The notes under the pieces: generated by a model
What the model was told of the DNA's origin: nothing
Database searches by the model: none
What the model saw: the letters and a program-made list of their open reading frames with translations, nothing else
Assembly (NCBI RefSeq): GCF_003171515.1
Contig: NC_089399.1
Coordinates: 3,348,001-3,412,000, forward strand
Reading direction: 5' to 3'
Length of the DNA stretch: 64,000 nucleotides
DNA from: Pyrenophora tritici-repentis
Taxonomy: Eukaryota; Ascomycota; Dothideomycetes; Pleosporales; Pleosporaceae
Translations under genes and position numbers: made by a program
Shown here: positions 9,460 through 23,407 of the stretch, piece after piece
Layout of the letters: each line of letters begins with the position of its first letter
How positions within the stretch are numbered: the stretch's first letter is position 1

Positions 9460-12400
9460 TGTTATCTCGAATCGTAACTCCTTATAAACGGCGTCTATTT
9501 TCGCATGATGGATACCAAACCCATGCAGCATCTTCACGGCGTTGACACAACTTTTCCTATTTTACAACCCTTTCTGTTGGATACAGAAACCCCATACGCT
9601 TTCTGCCGCATTAACAAAGCGCGCGAACACGATCTTCAAAACCCTTGGCTTCTGTACTACGATAACAAAGTAGCCAAAGGGAATGATATGGGAAGCTTCA
9701 TGATGTTTTTTTTGTTTATTGCTAGTTTTTTTTCATTTACTTTCGCTTGCATGTTTCGAGATACCCCTCCAACCCGCACGGCTGGCCTCGGACGTCCATT
9801 CGCTTTTCTTGTATTATGTGGAAGCTTGGTGGAGAGATTTATTTGTTTAAGATTTTTCTAGTGAGCTGTGGAGGAAGAAGTGTGGTGATGGGAGGTGGGA
9901 GGTGGACCTGGTGTTTGTTTGTGCCACGAGTGGCTGTGTCAGGCACATTGGTTTGTGCCGGAAGATAGCATATACCCAACTTTTTCTCCGAATGCAATTG
10001 AGCATCTTCGTATGTTTGCAACCAAGCTTTTTCTCCCAATGCCATGAGCCGTGAAACAGTACACTTTGAGCTTTTGTCCTTTTGACCGGCACTTCTTCAC
10101 TCGTGGTTCGGGTTCGGGTACAGACAGCAGTACTCAGAGAACCACTGGCTCATCTACAAAATCACCAAATTCCCTCTAATCAAACTACCACACCGACCCA
10201 ACCCAATCACCTCACATAACCACACTGTCCACACCATCCACCCCCGTCCGCCAAACCGCCAAGACTCTCGTTTCCCCCCTCCAAGAAAACCACCACGTTT
10301 CACCTTCCCACCTTCATCACCCCATACACCTTACCATTCAAACACACCAAAAAAATCCAGCCTACCCAGTCCGCCCTTTCGCAAGTCCCGCTGAACTCCG
10401 GTTTCAGCTTCGTTGGGTTATACGACAGGAAAGAATAAGTAATGAAGTTAAGGCCGCGTAACACAACCCAGCCCGAAGCTGACGTCCGGCTGGGCAGGCG
10501 GAGGCGAAGGCGGAAAGTGAGATGGGAAGTGAGTGAGAAGTGAGTGGGAAGTGAGAAGTGAAGGCCAAGCCATTCTAGCCTATGGTCGAATGCTCGGCTT
10601 GTTTTATAGTAGATGTTGGTATTATACCAGCCCAGTCCACCGGTAGTATACTTTCCTCGCGACCCAGGTAAGTAGACACATCGGTTCAACCGGTCGGTAA
10701 CTAGCGGAAGCGGAAGCGGGATCTGTAGCACATACACGCAGCAAACAAGCCCACAAGGAAAGTAACCTAAAAATAAAGACAAAAAGACCCTGAAACGCAA
10801 AAAAGAAGGGATATGCCGTTGCTGAGAAGCAACAAGCAAAACGGGAAAACAAATGTTGGTGGGAAAAACAATGTGGCGGGATCGGAAGATGGAGAGACGG
10901 GGCGTCGGGATGGTGTACCGGGTGGTAGTGCGTGGTAGTGGGTTTATTGGGGAGGGAGTGGTACCCGGGGGAGAGGGAAGAAGGAAGGTGTTGAGACGGG
11001 TTTGGAGAAGAAGGTTTGGAGTAACCGCAGCGTGTTTACCTCTCTGCTTTATTGTTATTGTGTACCTTTTTATGTGACTACTATGGCATCTTCTTGCCTA
11101 CAATCTAGTACCTAGGATCTGCTGGGCGATGAACTTTCACGCAGCGTTGTTTGGCAGGTGTGTGCTTGAAGGAAAGAAGGTATATGAGAAAAACGAAGAG
11201 GGAGAGTCGGTTTAAATGTTCTATAAACTAGTTAGTTTCCTAGATTAGGCGTTTCGACGTCTCTGTGGATAGTTAGTTAACCTAGCTGTACTGGGTAAAG
11301 TAGATGTGTAGGTAACTATATTCACGTGCTACCAATATAGCATAATACTATACATCATTTCATCCTATCTTTCTACACATAAAGTACATTTAAATATCAA
11401 ACACCCTCCAAAGGTCGTATCGCACCTTCCTCCCCCCAAACCTGCCTTCACATCAGCCTACCTCACCCTAACCACCTTCACCGGCCCATCAGCTCCACCC
11501 ACCGCGGTTACCTCACCAACACCCCCTACCCATCCCATCCTATCTCATCCCATCACTACGCCACCCACACACCCCCTCCCCAGCCCTGCGCGTCCGGAAT
11601 CTCTCGTGCCAGAAAACCTCCCAGCCTGCAGCGGACGGTGCTAGGATCGGCAAACCCGATCTTCAGGTACCGGTACCATACGTTTGATCGACAGGCACCA
11701 AGGCATCAACGCAAGGCACACGGATCACGCGCGCCCACATGATGCAGAACGACGTGTCGACACGACAACGACACAAACCTCACACAATAAAGTCTCAACA
11801 ACAGTAAACCCACCACAATACAACACTTGCTGAACCTTGACAGTGTGCTGTACCATCATCTCACCGGAAACCCACCTAGTTCATCACCAAGCTCACAAGT
11901 TCACAAGCTCTGTTTTGATTGTACAAACTATACATAGTGTAGTTCAGTCGCACGATTCAAGCGCCATTACTACACTACTACAAAAGACCCTGGAGCGGTT
12001 TCTCCTGTGCGTGTCTTTGTGTTTCAGGTATTTTGAGAAGGAGGGGGAACTTGAATGGCGCGACGTGCGACGGTGACAGGAGGGGGTTGAGGGGAACCGC
12101 AGGTAAGGTTTGACAGGGCAAGGGTGGAGGCAAGCGAGGGTAAGACATGTGAGTTTCAGGTATCTCTAGGCGGGCTTGGTGGTGGTGTTGCAAATGTTGA
12201 GGTTTGAACTACGTATGCGTATGTACAGTAACTATGCGCGCATCCTGCTGCTGCGACTACGTACCTATGTGGTGGCAACTCACACCCAACATCCCATCTA
12301 GTGCGTACATGTACAAACTCAGCAACAAGACCGAACGCCACATGTCATAATTCCAGCTGACTAAACCCAATCGCCGCCTCGATTCGAGGTCCTGTACGAT

Positions 12401-14846
12401 CGATTGCGACAGCGAAAAAACGAGTGAGCCACCGTCGTCATCTTACACAAATATTTCCGCCGCGCCGCACCGCCGGCCGCCGCTTAAAGCTCACCGCAAC
12501 ATGACATGTGCAGAGTGCAGAGTGCAGACCAACCTCGTCTCGTACTCGGCTGAACGACGCACATGCACATGCTCGCTAAAGCTGCAGTAATTACATCTAC
12601 AACTGCATCTGCATCAGCATCGTTCAATGACAAGAGGGAAGAAAACTCTTTTCTACCAACCATACTCCAATAAAGCAAAACAGTCATACATACCATTACA
12701 AACCCACTGCAGATTCTTCACCGTGTATGCAGGTTTGTAGAAATCCAGCCCGACTAGCCCCCCCACAGAAAAAAAAGCAAGAAGCGAGATTACACTGTAG
12801 GCACACTTTTCTGGTGTCTAGAACGGGCTCCAAATGGGACAGACACTTACACGTGGGTGACATCACATACATGGATGCGGATTGGAGTAGGTATCGATAA
12901 GACCATACGAAGGCGGCTTACAAAGGGACCTGCATGAGTCTTCCGGAAGTTGCTTTCCCGCATTGCGGGATTGGATGAAGTTGGAAGATTGGGAAATTAC
13001 CTACTTACACTACCATTGTAGTGTGGATGGTTGGTAAGCGAGTTTTTGCCAATGGGCGTGTGCCAGCGATGCATGCTTGGGTTGGCATGTGTTGGTGGAT
13101 TTGAGAGAAGGGAAAGATGTAAATGTGTTGAGTAGAGGACGGTGGGCTGGCAGGAGATTTCCAGCATACGGTCGTGTTCCCACGTAACTTCTCTTGGGTT
13201 CGTCTCGTCTCGGCCAGGACATAGAAGTTGTGTAGTTCAACATATCGTTCTGTGTAAGGATCATTTCCCTCGCAGTGTCTACGCAGATGTTACCGCAAAC
13301 AGAAATGATCGGGAAAAAGAATAATGTCTGAAAGAATCTGCACATGTGCTTCATGCTGATTGGGAGGGAGTCACAAAAGACCTGGCACCAAGTAGAGGTT
13401 TCCGTCAAGGTGGTCTCGGCTATGATTCCGTTTTTCGCTAATAGCAGCGTCACAGTGAAGGTTCAGCGAACAGCGGCCCACCACGTTGTGTGCTGACTCC
13501 CCTGGCTGTTCCACGTCGTGGGCTGACTTCCCTTGCTGTTCCTGACCCGACTGGTGGGCATTGTCGTCGAGATTTTCCTCACGCATATGCGGGCCACCAC
13601 GTTGCGATAAAGGCTTATCGTCCCGCTGACGGCACCGGGGCTCCACAAACGTCACATCGGCACATGGTGCTGATCCGTGAGTGGAGAGAATCCTGCGTAG
13701 GTGCAGATGGAAGTAAACAATGGACCGAGCGAGTAGCCGTGGAAACGGTTGCGTCACGATGGGCTATATGACAGACGGGCTATATCCAAGTAATGCATGG
13801 ATTACCGGACATGAAGAAGCTGTTGAGTGGGCTTGCTGGGGAGGGAGCCGACGGGGAATTTGTGGATATCGATGTATGAATTCGACTACGTACAGGCCTT
13901 GTGCTCCCCGGCAGTGTCAGTCATGGACGTCGTGGCACTTGAACAGACTTTGTGGCTAGTCGTGTCTAGACTTGGGTTAGAAAACATGTGAAGGTGACAT
14001 ATGTAGGCGAGGTCAGAGCGACACCAGGGCGACGCGGCCGGTGGAAGTGGTTCTGGAATCTGGAAGGTCAATTTCCCCACTTGGGTTCGCGGCGACAAGA
14101 CGACACGCATGCGCCAGTTCCAATCACAGCAGGGCGGTCCCACCAGAGGAGATCACAATTGCGCGGCCTGTTGCCAGTGGAGCGCGGGCGGTGAATGGGA
14201 ATCCGTGTGGGGGCAATGCGCTGGTGTCGTCGCGACAGACGGTGAAGTCGTGGGCAATGTGAAGAACACGTCGCATTGTGTTATATCGAAAGCGCGTAAA
14301 CAAGTTGCTTCGTGTGGGCGGCAGCACGATTCAGGCGACGAATGGGCAATCTCTCAAACTCTCAAACGTCGGGGGCGCCAAGTGTGCCTGAGCCAGGAAC
14401 ACCAATCATAGACGTGGTCCCAAGGCGATAAACGGAAAGAGAAGGCCGCTATGCCAGGGGTCGAGGCGCTGGCAGCAATTGGCCCTGACTAAATTAGTAA
14501 ACGGCATAGCACTGAGTCCGCAGCGCGCTAGTCCGCTCCGGTCAGCCAGGAGATGAGATGGAGCCGGGTGAATACTGTGCTTTTGGCCTTGTTCCCTTTG
14601 TTCCCTCCCCTTCACCGGCCCATATAACCCACCCGTCGTCCTTCTTTTCTGCCACACAAGCAAATTTCGCGCGTTCACTCATTCACGCCCGGCCTCTGCT
14701 TCTTGCTCACCCAGTCACTCCTTACCAAAACAAACCCAACAAAACTCCTATCCGCATCCTCCCAGCCCATCGAGATACGCCGTTGAACGACGTTACGACC
14801 TTTTGGCCATATATAACCTAAACGTCCATCAGTAACCCTTTCTACC
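9460..14846. other. 5.4-kb gene-poor region
   Basis: No gene could be supported. Open frames here are short, lack domains and have skewed composition. Visible features are GTGAGAAGTGA-type short repeats around 10500-10570, C-rich strands around 10140-10350 and 11400-11620, an AT-rich patch around 11200-11400, and a 30-bp tandem duplication at 13481. Two TATA-like blocks near 14620 and 14812 probably belong to the secreted protein gene that follows. Confidence 0.5.
13481..13540. repeat. 30-bp tandem duplication
   Basis: Two adjacent 30-bp units both begin CCACGT and end GCTGTT, with five differences between them. There is no coding role. Confidence 0.75.
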
Positions 14847-15988
14847 ATGCGTTACTCTTCCGCCCTGGTGCTGAGCACCATCGTCGTTGGCCAGGCCGCC
14901 GCCGCCAACCTCCACAACCGCCACGCCAGCTTCCACGCGCGCCGTCAAGCTGCGTAAGTACTTGCCATGATCACCTTTGCGCCGCACAACTAACTGTATA
15001 CAGCGAAGCCAAGCGCAACGCCGATGAAGTCGACTGGTCCAAGGTTGCCTATGACCTGGGCGATGTCAACTGGAGCTCCGTCTTCGCCTCGACTACCCCT
15101 ACCCCTACTCCTACTCCTACTCCTACTCCTACTCCCGAGAGTGACGCTCCTGCCGACAAGCCTGCCGACAAGCCTGCCGCCGCTGCCAAGGTCACACCTG
15201 TCGCAGAGGTCGAGGTCACCAAGGAGGATGTCCCTTCTAGCAGCCCTCCTATGCCGTCGCCAACACCATCGCCAAAACCTAGCAAACCCTCGGGTGATAA
15301 CTCTATCGGCGGCATCATTGGCGATGTTCTCGGTGATGTAGGTGACGCTATTGGCGAGGCTGTCGATGATCTCATGCACGGTGTCCAAGAAGTTGCCGAG
15401 AAGCTGAACTGCAAGATCGGAAAGAACGACAAGAGCAACAATGGCAAGATCTGGATCGGCGACGACAGTAAATATACTATCGAGTTCATCAACAACAAGG
15501 CTGATGATGCTGTCCTCTACTGCTGGGCATCCAACGGTTACAACGGCATGATCGTGACCAAGTTCGAGCCTGAAATCTCCGTCGCAGTCAAGTCCGGCAA
15601 GTCAGTAACGCTCTCTTGGGCTGCCGACGTTCCTTCCGCCTGCGCCCCTGTCTTCTCCGGCACAACCACTTCCATCTTCGGAGGTATCGACAACACCTGG
15701 CTGGAGATGAACTTTGGTCAATGGGGTACCTTTGATGTTTCGCGCAATGTCAACATGAAGGGTGACAACATCAGCGCCAAGGGATCCAAGTGCACATCGG
15801 ACATGGAGACGTGCGTCTTCGTGTGCAAAAACGGCATGGCCTCTTGCGAAAAGGGATCCGACTACACTCTCAAGAACTGCCATTCCGGCAACGGTGGTGG
15901 CGGTGGTTGGGATGTCAATGTTGCCGGTGTCGGTGGTGGCTGCTCCATGGGCGCGAACAGCGAGCACATCAAGGCCGTCCTCGGTTAG
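14847..15988 (+). CDS. Secreted Asp f 4-like protein (candidate effector)
   Basis: Predicted 363-residue secreted protein resembling the fungal Asp f 4 allergen family, often annotated as an effector in Dothideomycetes. Exon 1 (14847-14953) encodes a signal peptide (MRYSSALVLSTIVVGQAAAA) and a dibasic HARR site that could be a Kex2 cut. A 50-nt intron follows, then exon 2 from 15004. The mature part has a TP-repeat linker, a Pro/Ser spacer, a Gly/Asp-rich helix (GGIIGDVLGDVGDAIGEAVD), then a C-terminal domain with about seven Cys. Typical blocks are YNGMIVTKFEP, SGTTTSIFGGIDNTWLEMNFG and CTSDMETCVFVCKNGM. The protein ends in a Gly-rich turn. It is isolated in a gene-poor, transposon-bearing stretch. 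No enzyme activity is expected; its biological role is inference. Confidence 0.82.
15095..15136 (+). repeat. Hexanucleotide microsatellite coding Thr-Pro repeats
   Basis: Seven in-frame six-base units (mostly ACTCCT) encode a (Thr-Pro)7 linker between the signal/pro region and the folded domain of the secreted protein. Purity of the inner units suggests slippage and strain-to-strain length variation. Confidence 0.85.
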
Positions 15989-17590
15989 GTGTCGTCTATG
16001 TCCGTATGGAGTTTGTCATGCCTCTGATTTTTTGCGTATTCATCTTCCGCCATATTCCCCCTTGCTCATTGCTGCCCTGGGCATGTACCGTCCAGGCAGT
16101 CTTCTTGCCATGGCCACCTGACAGGATACCTGTGCGTGCTGGGGATAGCGGTAACCGATGCACTTGCATCTTTCGTCAGGACTCTTAGTGGTCTATGTGT
16201 AGTATTTTGTAACTGTTTATTGTTAGTTCCCGCAAATACGAAAGCATAAAAAACTTAATCGCGTCATTGCCAAGCCCATGCCTCATCTGACAGTGCTCAT
16301 TACTCTTAACCTTCTGTGTTCGCTCTTTTCATTAGTCGCCCCATCGATGTTGTGTGTTTGGTGTTTGTGTCATGCTTTTTCTTTTCTTGCAACGAATAAC
16401 TAGGCGAACAGACGCGTTTACGAATAGGATTTCGAGTGGAATTGTACAGGGTATGCGTAGCATCTAAGCGGAGTCAACTCGAGCTGAAACAGGCCCAGGA
16501 GTGGTCGTAGTGCGAGGGCAGGCGGTAGAGTTGATGGAAGGATCTGGCGATGTTGAGCTGCCAACGCGTCGTTTCGGCAGGAGCACCGGGGGAAGCAAAA
16601 GGTCAGATCCAGGTACACCTTCAAAGTCGACTCTTGTAAATAGTAAATGCCGTTGCAAACTGTATGGCCGTGACAAAGGCGCGACTGTGAGTGCTGAGAA
16701 GGTGCGGAGAGCGGAGGTGATGTGCGGTGTTGAGTAGAAAAGCCTGGGACGGTACCAAGTAACAAGCTTGAAAGAGGGGAGACCCTTACGTCAAGACAAA
16801 GTAACGAGACAAGAACGAGCGGGACGGTACATGAAAACTGGAAAGCTGGTGACACGGAAAGCGCGATGATGAGACAAAGTGAAAGAAAGCGCACGCGTGC
16901 AACAGAGACTATGATGTGAAGAAAGCGAACAGCAACGTTTGACCCAACGAAGCAAGCACGGCAGCCCAACGCCAAATAGTGAGCAGATCAACCTCGGAAT
17001 CAAGACCAACACTTGAACCACGTGATGAGTGCTGGAACGCTTCAAGATGCCAGGTATGAAGAACAGTATCGGGAAATACTTGCTCAAGTACTGCACCATG
17101 GCGCCCTGTACTCAAGGTTGTCAGTAATCAATATCTCATCAATATTGTTGTTTGATTTGTTTGATTCGGAGCCAACCAACTAACCAACAGTTAGCCACTG
17201 TATTTCTGTCAATCAATCAACCAATCTTGAGAACAAAATGTTGATAGGATTGGTGTTGTTTGATAGTAAGCGAGGGAGGGGGATACCTAGGTGAGGCCTC
17301 TGGGATAGCTGCTCAACGACGAATTCTTAGTGTTGGATCTTGCTTACTAAGCCTACTCGCGTGTAAGTTATATGACCTAGGTTCCATCCCATCTCTCACT
17401 CACTCCAGGCTAGTACGTACGAGGCTTAGCGCCCACAACGCTAGCTGGCAGAGACATAGATCTCAATTCCTGTAGCACAATACACAACACGATTCACACA
17501 TGTTCTATTCCTAGTGCTACTGACATCAGGCTTATAACATTTAACAACACCTTACTTTCTCGCGGCTCCGGCTTACTTTTAGCCTTATCC
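15989..17590. other. Intergenic region leading into the hAT element
   Basis: 3' flank of the secreted protein, then non-coding sequence. The last ~480 bases hold AATCAATCAACC-like tracts that also appear after the transposase gene, so the left end of the hAT element probably lies here. No other gene is seen. Confidence 0.5.
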
Positions 17591-20319
17591 ATGCCCTCTA
17601 TACCAGCAAAACGCAAGCCCGAGGCTGCCGAAGAAGCTGATACTCCCTTCAAGCGAGCACAACGTACGCGCAAACCTACGCTCAAAGCGCTGTTGGGTGA
17701 CGGCAGCCAGCCAACCCAGCCGATAGAGCTGCCAGAAAGTACGCCGGATCCGCCTACAGAGCCGCCTACACAAGTTATCGAGCCGCCCACACGGGCTATT
17801 GAACCGCCATGTAAGCCTGTACAACAACCCGAGGAGCGCCCTCGGCGGGCATCACCACTGCCTATTTTGGCTGCCTCACAAGCCTCTCGGCTCACTGATG
17901 AGCCAGCCTGGGAGTCGCAGTTAATGTTTGATAAGCCAGAGGACTCTATTGTACAGCCTTTAGCTTTCTCTAGCGCTGCCACTGAGGCTTTGGTGGAGGA
18001 GGATAGCGCTGTGAGCGTCGATTTTCGCGACTTTGAGGGCGTCGATTGGTCGCGATTAAAGGGGTTTGTCGCGCCGCTGAGCACTCCACGAGGCAAGGCA
18101 AGCTGGATTTTTCAACACGGCTGGCGTGTCTGGAAGGAGGGTACTCACCACCCAGATGAGTTGTACTTTGTGTGCAAGTACTGTCATATTCATAAGCTAC
18201 CTAATGGTGTACACCGAGTAACGAAGTCAACCACTGCCGCCAACGGGCACCTCCAGCTTGATAAACCTGGTCATCGGCTCAGCAAAGATGGTCCAATCCT
18301 AAGCAAACCTCTCCGCAAACATGGACAACAATCACTTCGTCAGGCAGCTCTAAGCGGTGTCAAATTTAGTCTAGAGGCGTACAAGACTATAGGAAACTTC
18401 GACGTACAAGAATTTCGGCAGGCAGCTGCGCTCTGGCTGGTCGACAACAACAGACCACTCCGCGAGTTTGAGACGCCGGCTTTTCGCAAGATGATCAGGC
18501 TTGCTAATCCTGAGGCAGAGGCGGCGTTATGGAGGTCTCATAACAGCGTGTCAGCGTTCGTGATGAGGTTGTACAGTTGGCTACGGCCTCAGGTGGTGCG
18601 CGCGTTGGCTGAAGCCGAGAGCAAGGTACATATAAGCTTCGATGGGTGGACGACAAAAGGCGGCAAACGTGGCTTCTTTTCTGTAGTTGCTCACTACGCC
18701 AACAGTAAGGGCGCGATAGTTGACCTACCCATCGCGCTGCCGCAGCTGGTGGGTGCCCACACTGGTGAGGCGATAGCTGACGCTGTAACCAAAATCCTGC
18801 AATCCTTCAGCATTAATCGCAGCAAACTCGGCTACTTTGTGCTCGATAACGCTTACAATAACGACACCGCTGTTAACAAACTCGCCGCGATGTACCACTT
18901 TTCTGCCTCCGATCGCCGCCTCCGCTGCGCTTGCCACATACTTAACCTTGTTGGCCAAACGATTATGTTCGGGAGGGATGCTGACGCGTATAACAACGCC
19001 CTGGAGAACACAAAGATGGAGGATTTTTACATGAAGGAGTGGCGGAAAGAAGGACCGCTTGGCGTGTATCTTGATATTATCAACTACATCAACACGCCGA
19101 AGCAGTGGAGTATTTTTGAAGATTGCCAACGCGAGGCAGTTAACAGCATGCCCACAGGCGCCAGCGGCGGCACTCGCGAGCCAATTAAGCCGTGTGTTAC
19201 ACGTTGGAACAGCTATTACGACTGCTTTAAGCGCGGAGTTCAGCTCCAACAAGCTATCAACGCATACGCCACGTACCACATTCGCGAGACTGAACAGGCT
19301 GACGAACAGGCAGCTATTAGAGGAAACAAGCTGCCTGATGTGCCGCGGTGGATGAGGTCAGACGGCCTTACGGCGGCTGACTGGGCGGTGATTACTGAGT
19401 ACATGGCGATACTGCAGCCGCTCAAGTTTGCTACAGATCGCCTCCAAGGCCGCGGCAAGTGTGGCCGTTTTGGCGCACTCTACGAGGTCATCCCAGTATT
19501 TGAGAGTGTGATAACTGAGCTGGATGCACGCCTTCGGCCATACGAATCGGTCAACCACGAGCCATCTGAGGCGCCCGAAGATCACATCCCGATCAACCTG
19601 CGAGCCGCGAGGCGAAAAGCGAGCAATTACTTTACTAAGATCCTCCAAAGTCCCATTTACTACGCAGCTACGGCACTACATCCACGATATAAAACATACT
19701 CTAAGCGCTTCTGGCGCGACAAACCTACACAATTGAGCACCGCGCACGCGAAGTTTCTGCGGGTTTGGGCTGCCTACAAGCCTGCCGCTGCTGCCACAAC
19801 ACCAACCCCTGCGCCAAAACCTACCATGAGCAGCTTTGACGACGCTATCGACGCTATACTAGATGAGGACGGCGAGCATACATTGGAGGTGGAGGATGAG
19901 TACGATAGCTGGTTAAAAGAGCCTATGTGGACGTCTGATCAACACAAGGAGGGTCCAACAGCTGTACAGTACTGGTTATCGTTGAAGCCGAAGTATCCAC
20001 ATCTTTCACGATTGGCGATCGACGTGTTGACTATACCCGCCTCCAGCTCTGATTGTGAGCGCGTTTTTGCGGGAACTGGCGATATAATTGAGCCACAAAG
20101 GCGGAAAATTGGCGCGCAGTTACTGGCTGCTTTGGTGTGCTTGCAACGGTGGACTCGTGCAGGTTTTACAACACCAAGCACGACAACAGCAGCAAAGCAT
20201 ACTGATGAGGAGCTCACGGAAGAGTTTGCGATAGGAACGTGGGAAGAGCCGCCTGCAGAATTGTCATAGAAACGTCCCTTCAGAACCTTAAGTCTATCAA
20301 TATTCAATCAATCAACCAA
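17209..20319 (+). mobile_element. hAT-family DNA transposon (ends approximate)
   Basis: Autonomous hAT element built around an intact transposase. The bounds used here are a 16-bp direct match, TCAATCAATCAACCAA, found before and after the gene. It may be a subterminal motif and not the true end. I could not identify terminal inverted repeats or the 8-bp target duplication expected for hAT elements. The presence of an element is firm; the limits are not. Confidence 0.45.
17591..20269 (+). CDS. hAT transposase, intact
   Basis: An 892-residue single-exon transposase. After a Pro/Thr-rich N-terminus comes a BED-like zinc finger (CKYC .. GHLQLDKPGH, about residues 196-230). The RNase-H-like core follows with SFDGWT (Asp351) and FVLDNAYNND (Asp419). 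The insertion domain contains CACHILNLVGQTI, and the C-terminal hAT dimerisation region contains VQYWLSLKPKYPHL and SSSDCERVFAGTGD (Glu823). All three acidic catalytic positions are present and no stop or frameshift interrupts the frame. Together with the lack of obvious C-to-T decay, this suggests a young and possibly active copy. Typical fungal hAT proteins are 600-900 residues. Confidence 0.93.
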   Translation: MPSIPAKRKPEAAEEADTPFKRAQRTRKPTLKALLGDGSQPTQPIELPESTPDPPTEPPTQVIEPPTRAIEPPCKPVQQPEERPRRASPLPILAASQASRLTDEPAWESQLMFDKPEDSIVQPLAFSSAATEALVEEDSAVSVDFRDFEGVDWSRLKGFVAPLSTPRGKASWIFQHGWRVWKEGTHHPDELYFVCKYCHIHKLPNGVHRVTKSTTAANGHLQLDKPGHRLSKDGPILSKPLRKHGQQSLRQAALSGVKFSLEAYKTIGNFDVQEFRQAAALWLVDNNRPLREFETPAFRKMIRLANPEAEAALWRSHNSVSAFVMRLYSWLRPQVVRALAEAESKVHISFDGWTTKGGKRGFFSVVAHYANSKGAIVDLPIALPQLVGAHTGEAIADAVTKILQSFSINRSKLGYFVLDNAYNNDTAVNKLAAMYHFSASDRRLRCACHILNLVGQTIMFGRDADAYNNALENTKMEDFYMKEWRKEGPLGVYLDIINYINTPKQWSIFEDCQREAVNSMPTGASGGTREPIKPCVTRWNSYYDCFKRGVQLQQAINAYATYHIRETEQADEQAAIRGNKLPDVPRWMRSDGLTAADWAVITEYMAILQPLKFATDRLQGRGKCGRFGALYEVIPVFESVITELDARLRPYESVNHEPSEAPEDHIPINLRAARRKASNYFTKILQSPIYYAATALHPRYKTYSKRFWRDKPTQLSTAHAKFLRVWAAYKPAAAATTPTPAPKPTMSSFDDAIDAILDEDGEHTLEVEDEYDSWLKEPMWTSDQHKEGPTAVQYWLSLKPKYPHLSRLAIDVLTIPASSSDCERVFAGTGDIIEPQRRKIGAQLLAALVCLQRWTRAGFTTPSTTTAAKHTDEELTEEFAIGTWEEPPAELS

Positions 20320-21102
20320 CCAAAAATTGGCTCTTCAGTCTCATCAACTCAAACAAACAAACTGTAGCCCTAAGAAATGAGCCAGTCAATCAACATCTAT
20401 GCCTCAAATGTTGGTTGTTTTGTTTGTTGCCATCTCTGCCTGTACTACAGAAATTTAATATCCACCAAGCCGATGATCGTGCACCAACACATACCAGGCT
20501 TAGCTGGACAGCTGTGCGTATCAAAAGAGAAGCTAAGCTGGATAATCGGCACACAGATCATTTATTAACCGGGAACTCCGAAGACAGAGTATCTGAAGAA
20601 CACACCACCGGGGTGTCACCTGGGTGACATAAAATACTTGACAGCGACAGTGTGGGTGAACTCTAGTATTCTATTACTATCTGGCATATCTGGCGCATAC
20701 TTAACTTTTGTATAGTATAATGTTAAGTATTTCATGTCACCTAGGTGGTGTCAGAATGCTTGACGGTGTAGGGTAAGCACCTAACAGGCATGCCTGGCGA
20801 CTACAGTGGCCTCTGAACACTGGTATGTCAAGTATTTCATGACACCCAGGACACAGTCAATGTACGTATATCGCACACAGTTACCAGCCAAAACAACATG
20901 ATATTATTCTTTCATAATTGATTCGTTCAAATGATACTATCATAGTGCGAGCAAACTCCGAATGTGCCGTGAGCTTCTAAACTGTCTCACGCACTAAAGT
21001 GCTTTTACTCATACATGTGGCCAATAACTATGCCTAGCTAGCACCGGGATCGCAAACAAAACCCCTATGTAAGATGCAACTTCTACCACCCAAGTTGATC
21101 AT
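20270..21102. other. Intergenic region with repeat cluster
   Basis: Holds the right flank of the hAT element and, further on, three related repeats (listed separately) and the 3' flank of BiP. No gene is seen. Confidence 0.55.
20612..20854. repeat. Inverted-repeat cluster, possible MITE remnant
   Basis: Three copies of a ~25-30-bp motif lie within 243 bp. The outer two (20612-20643 reversed, 20826-20854) face each other and match at about 21 of 23 positions around TGTCAAGTATTT..CACCCAGG. A middle copy at 20722-20751 has the same direction as the right one. Each contains a near-palindrome such as CACCTAGGTG. The facing arms resemble terminal repeats of a small non-autonomous element. Confidence 0.6.

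Positions 21103-23407
<2,305 letters not shown>

Noticed and set aside
10300..10839. Minus-strand 179-codon frame
   Set aside because: Low-complexity, no homology pattern, no splice-consistent extension; it lies in a skewed non-coding stretch.
12370..12395. TTCGAGG loop resembling a T arm
   Set aside because: It is a simple palindrome (CCTCGATTCGAGG) without the other tRNA arms.
17209..20319. Reading the 16-bp TCAATCAATCAACCAA pair as the hAT target duplication
   Set aside because: hAT duplications are 8 bp and the motif is a low-complexity CAAT repeat; it is used only as a rough boundary.
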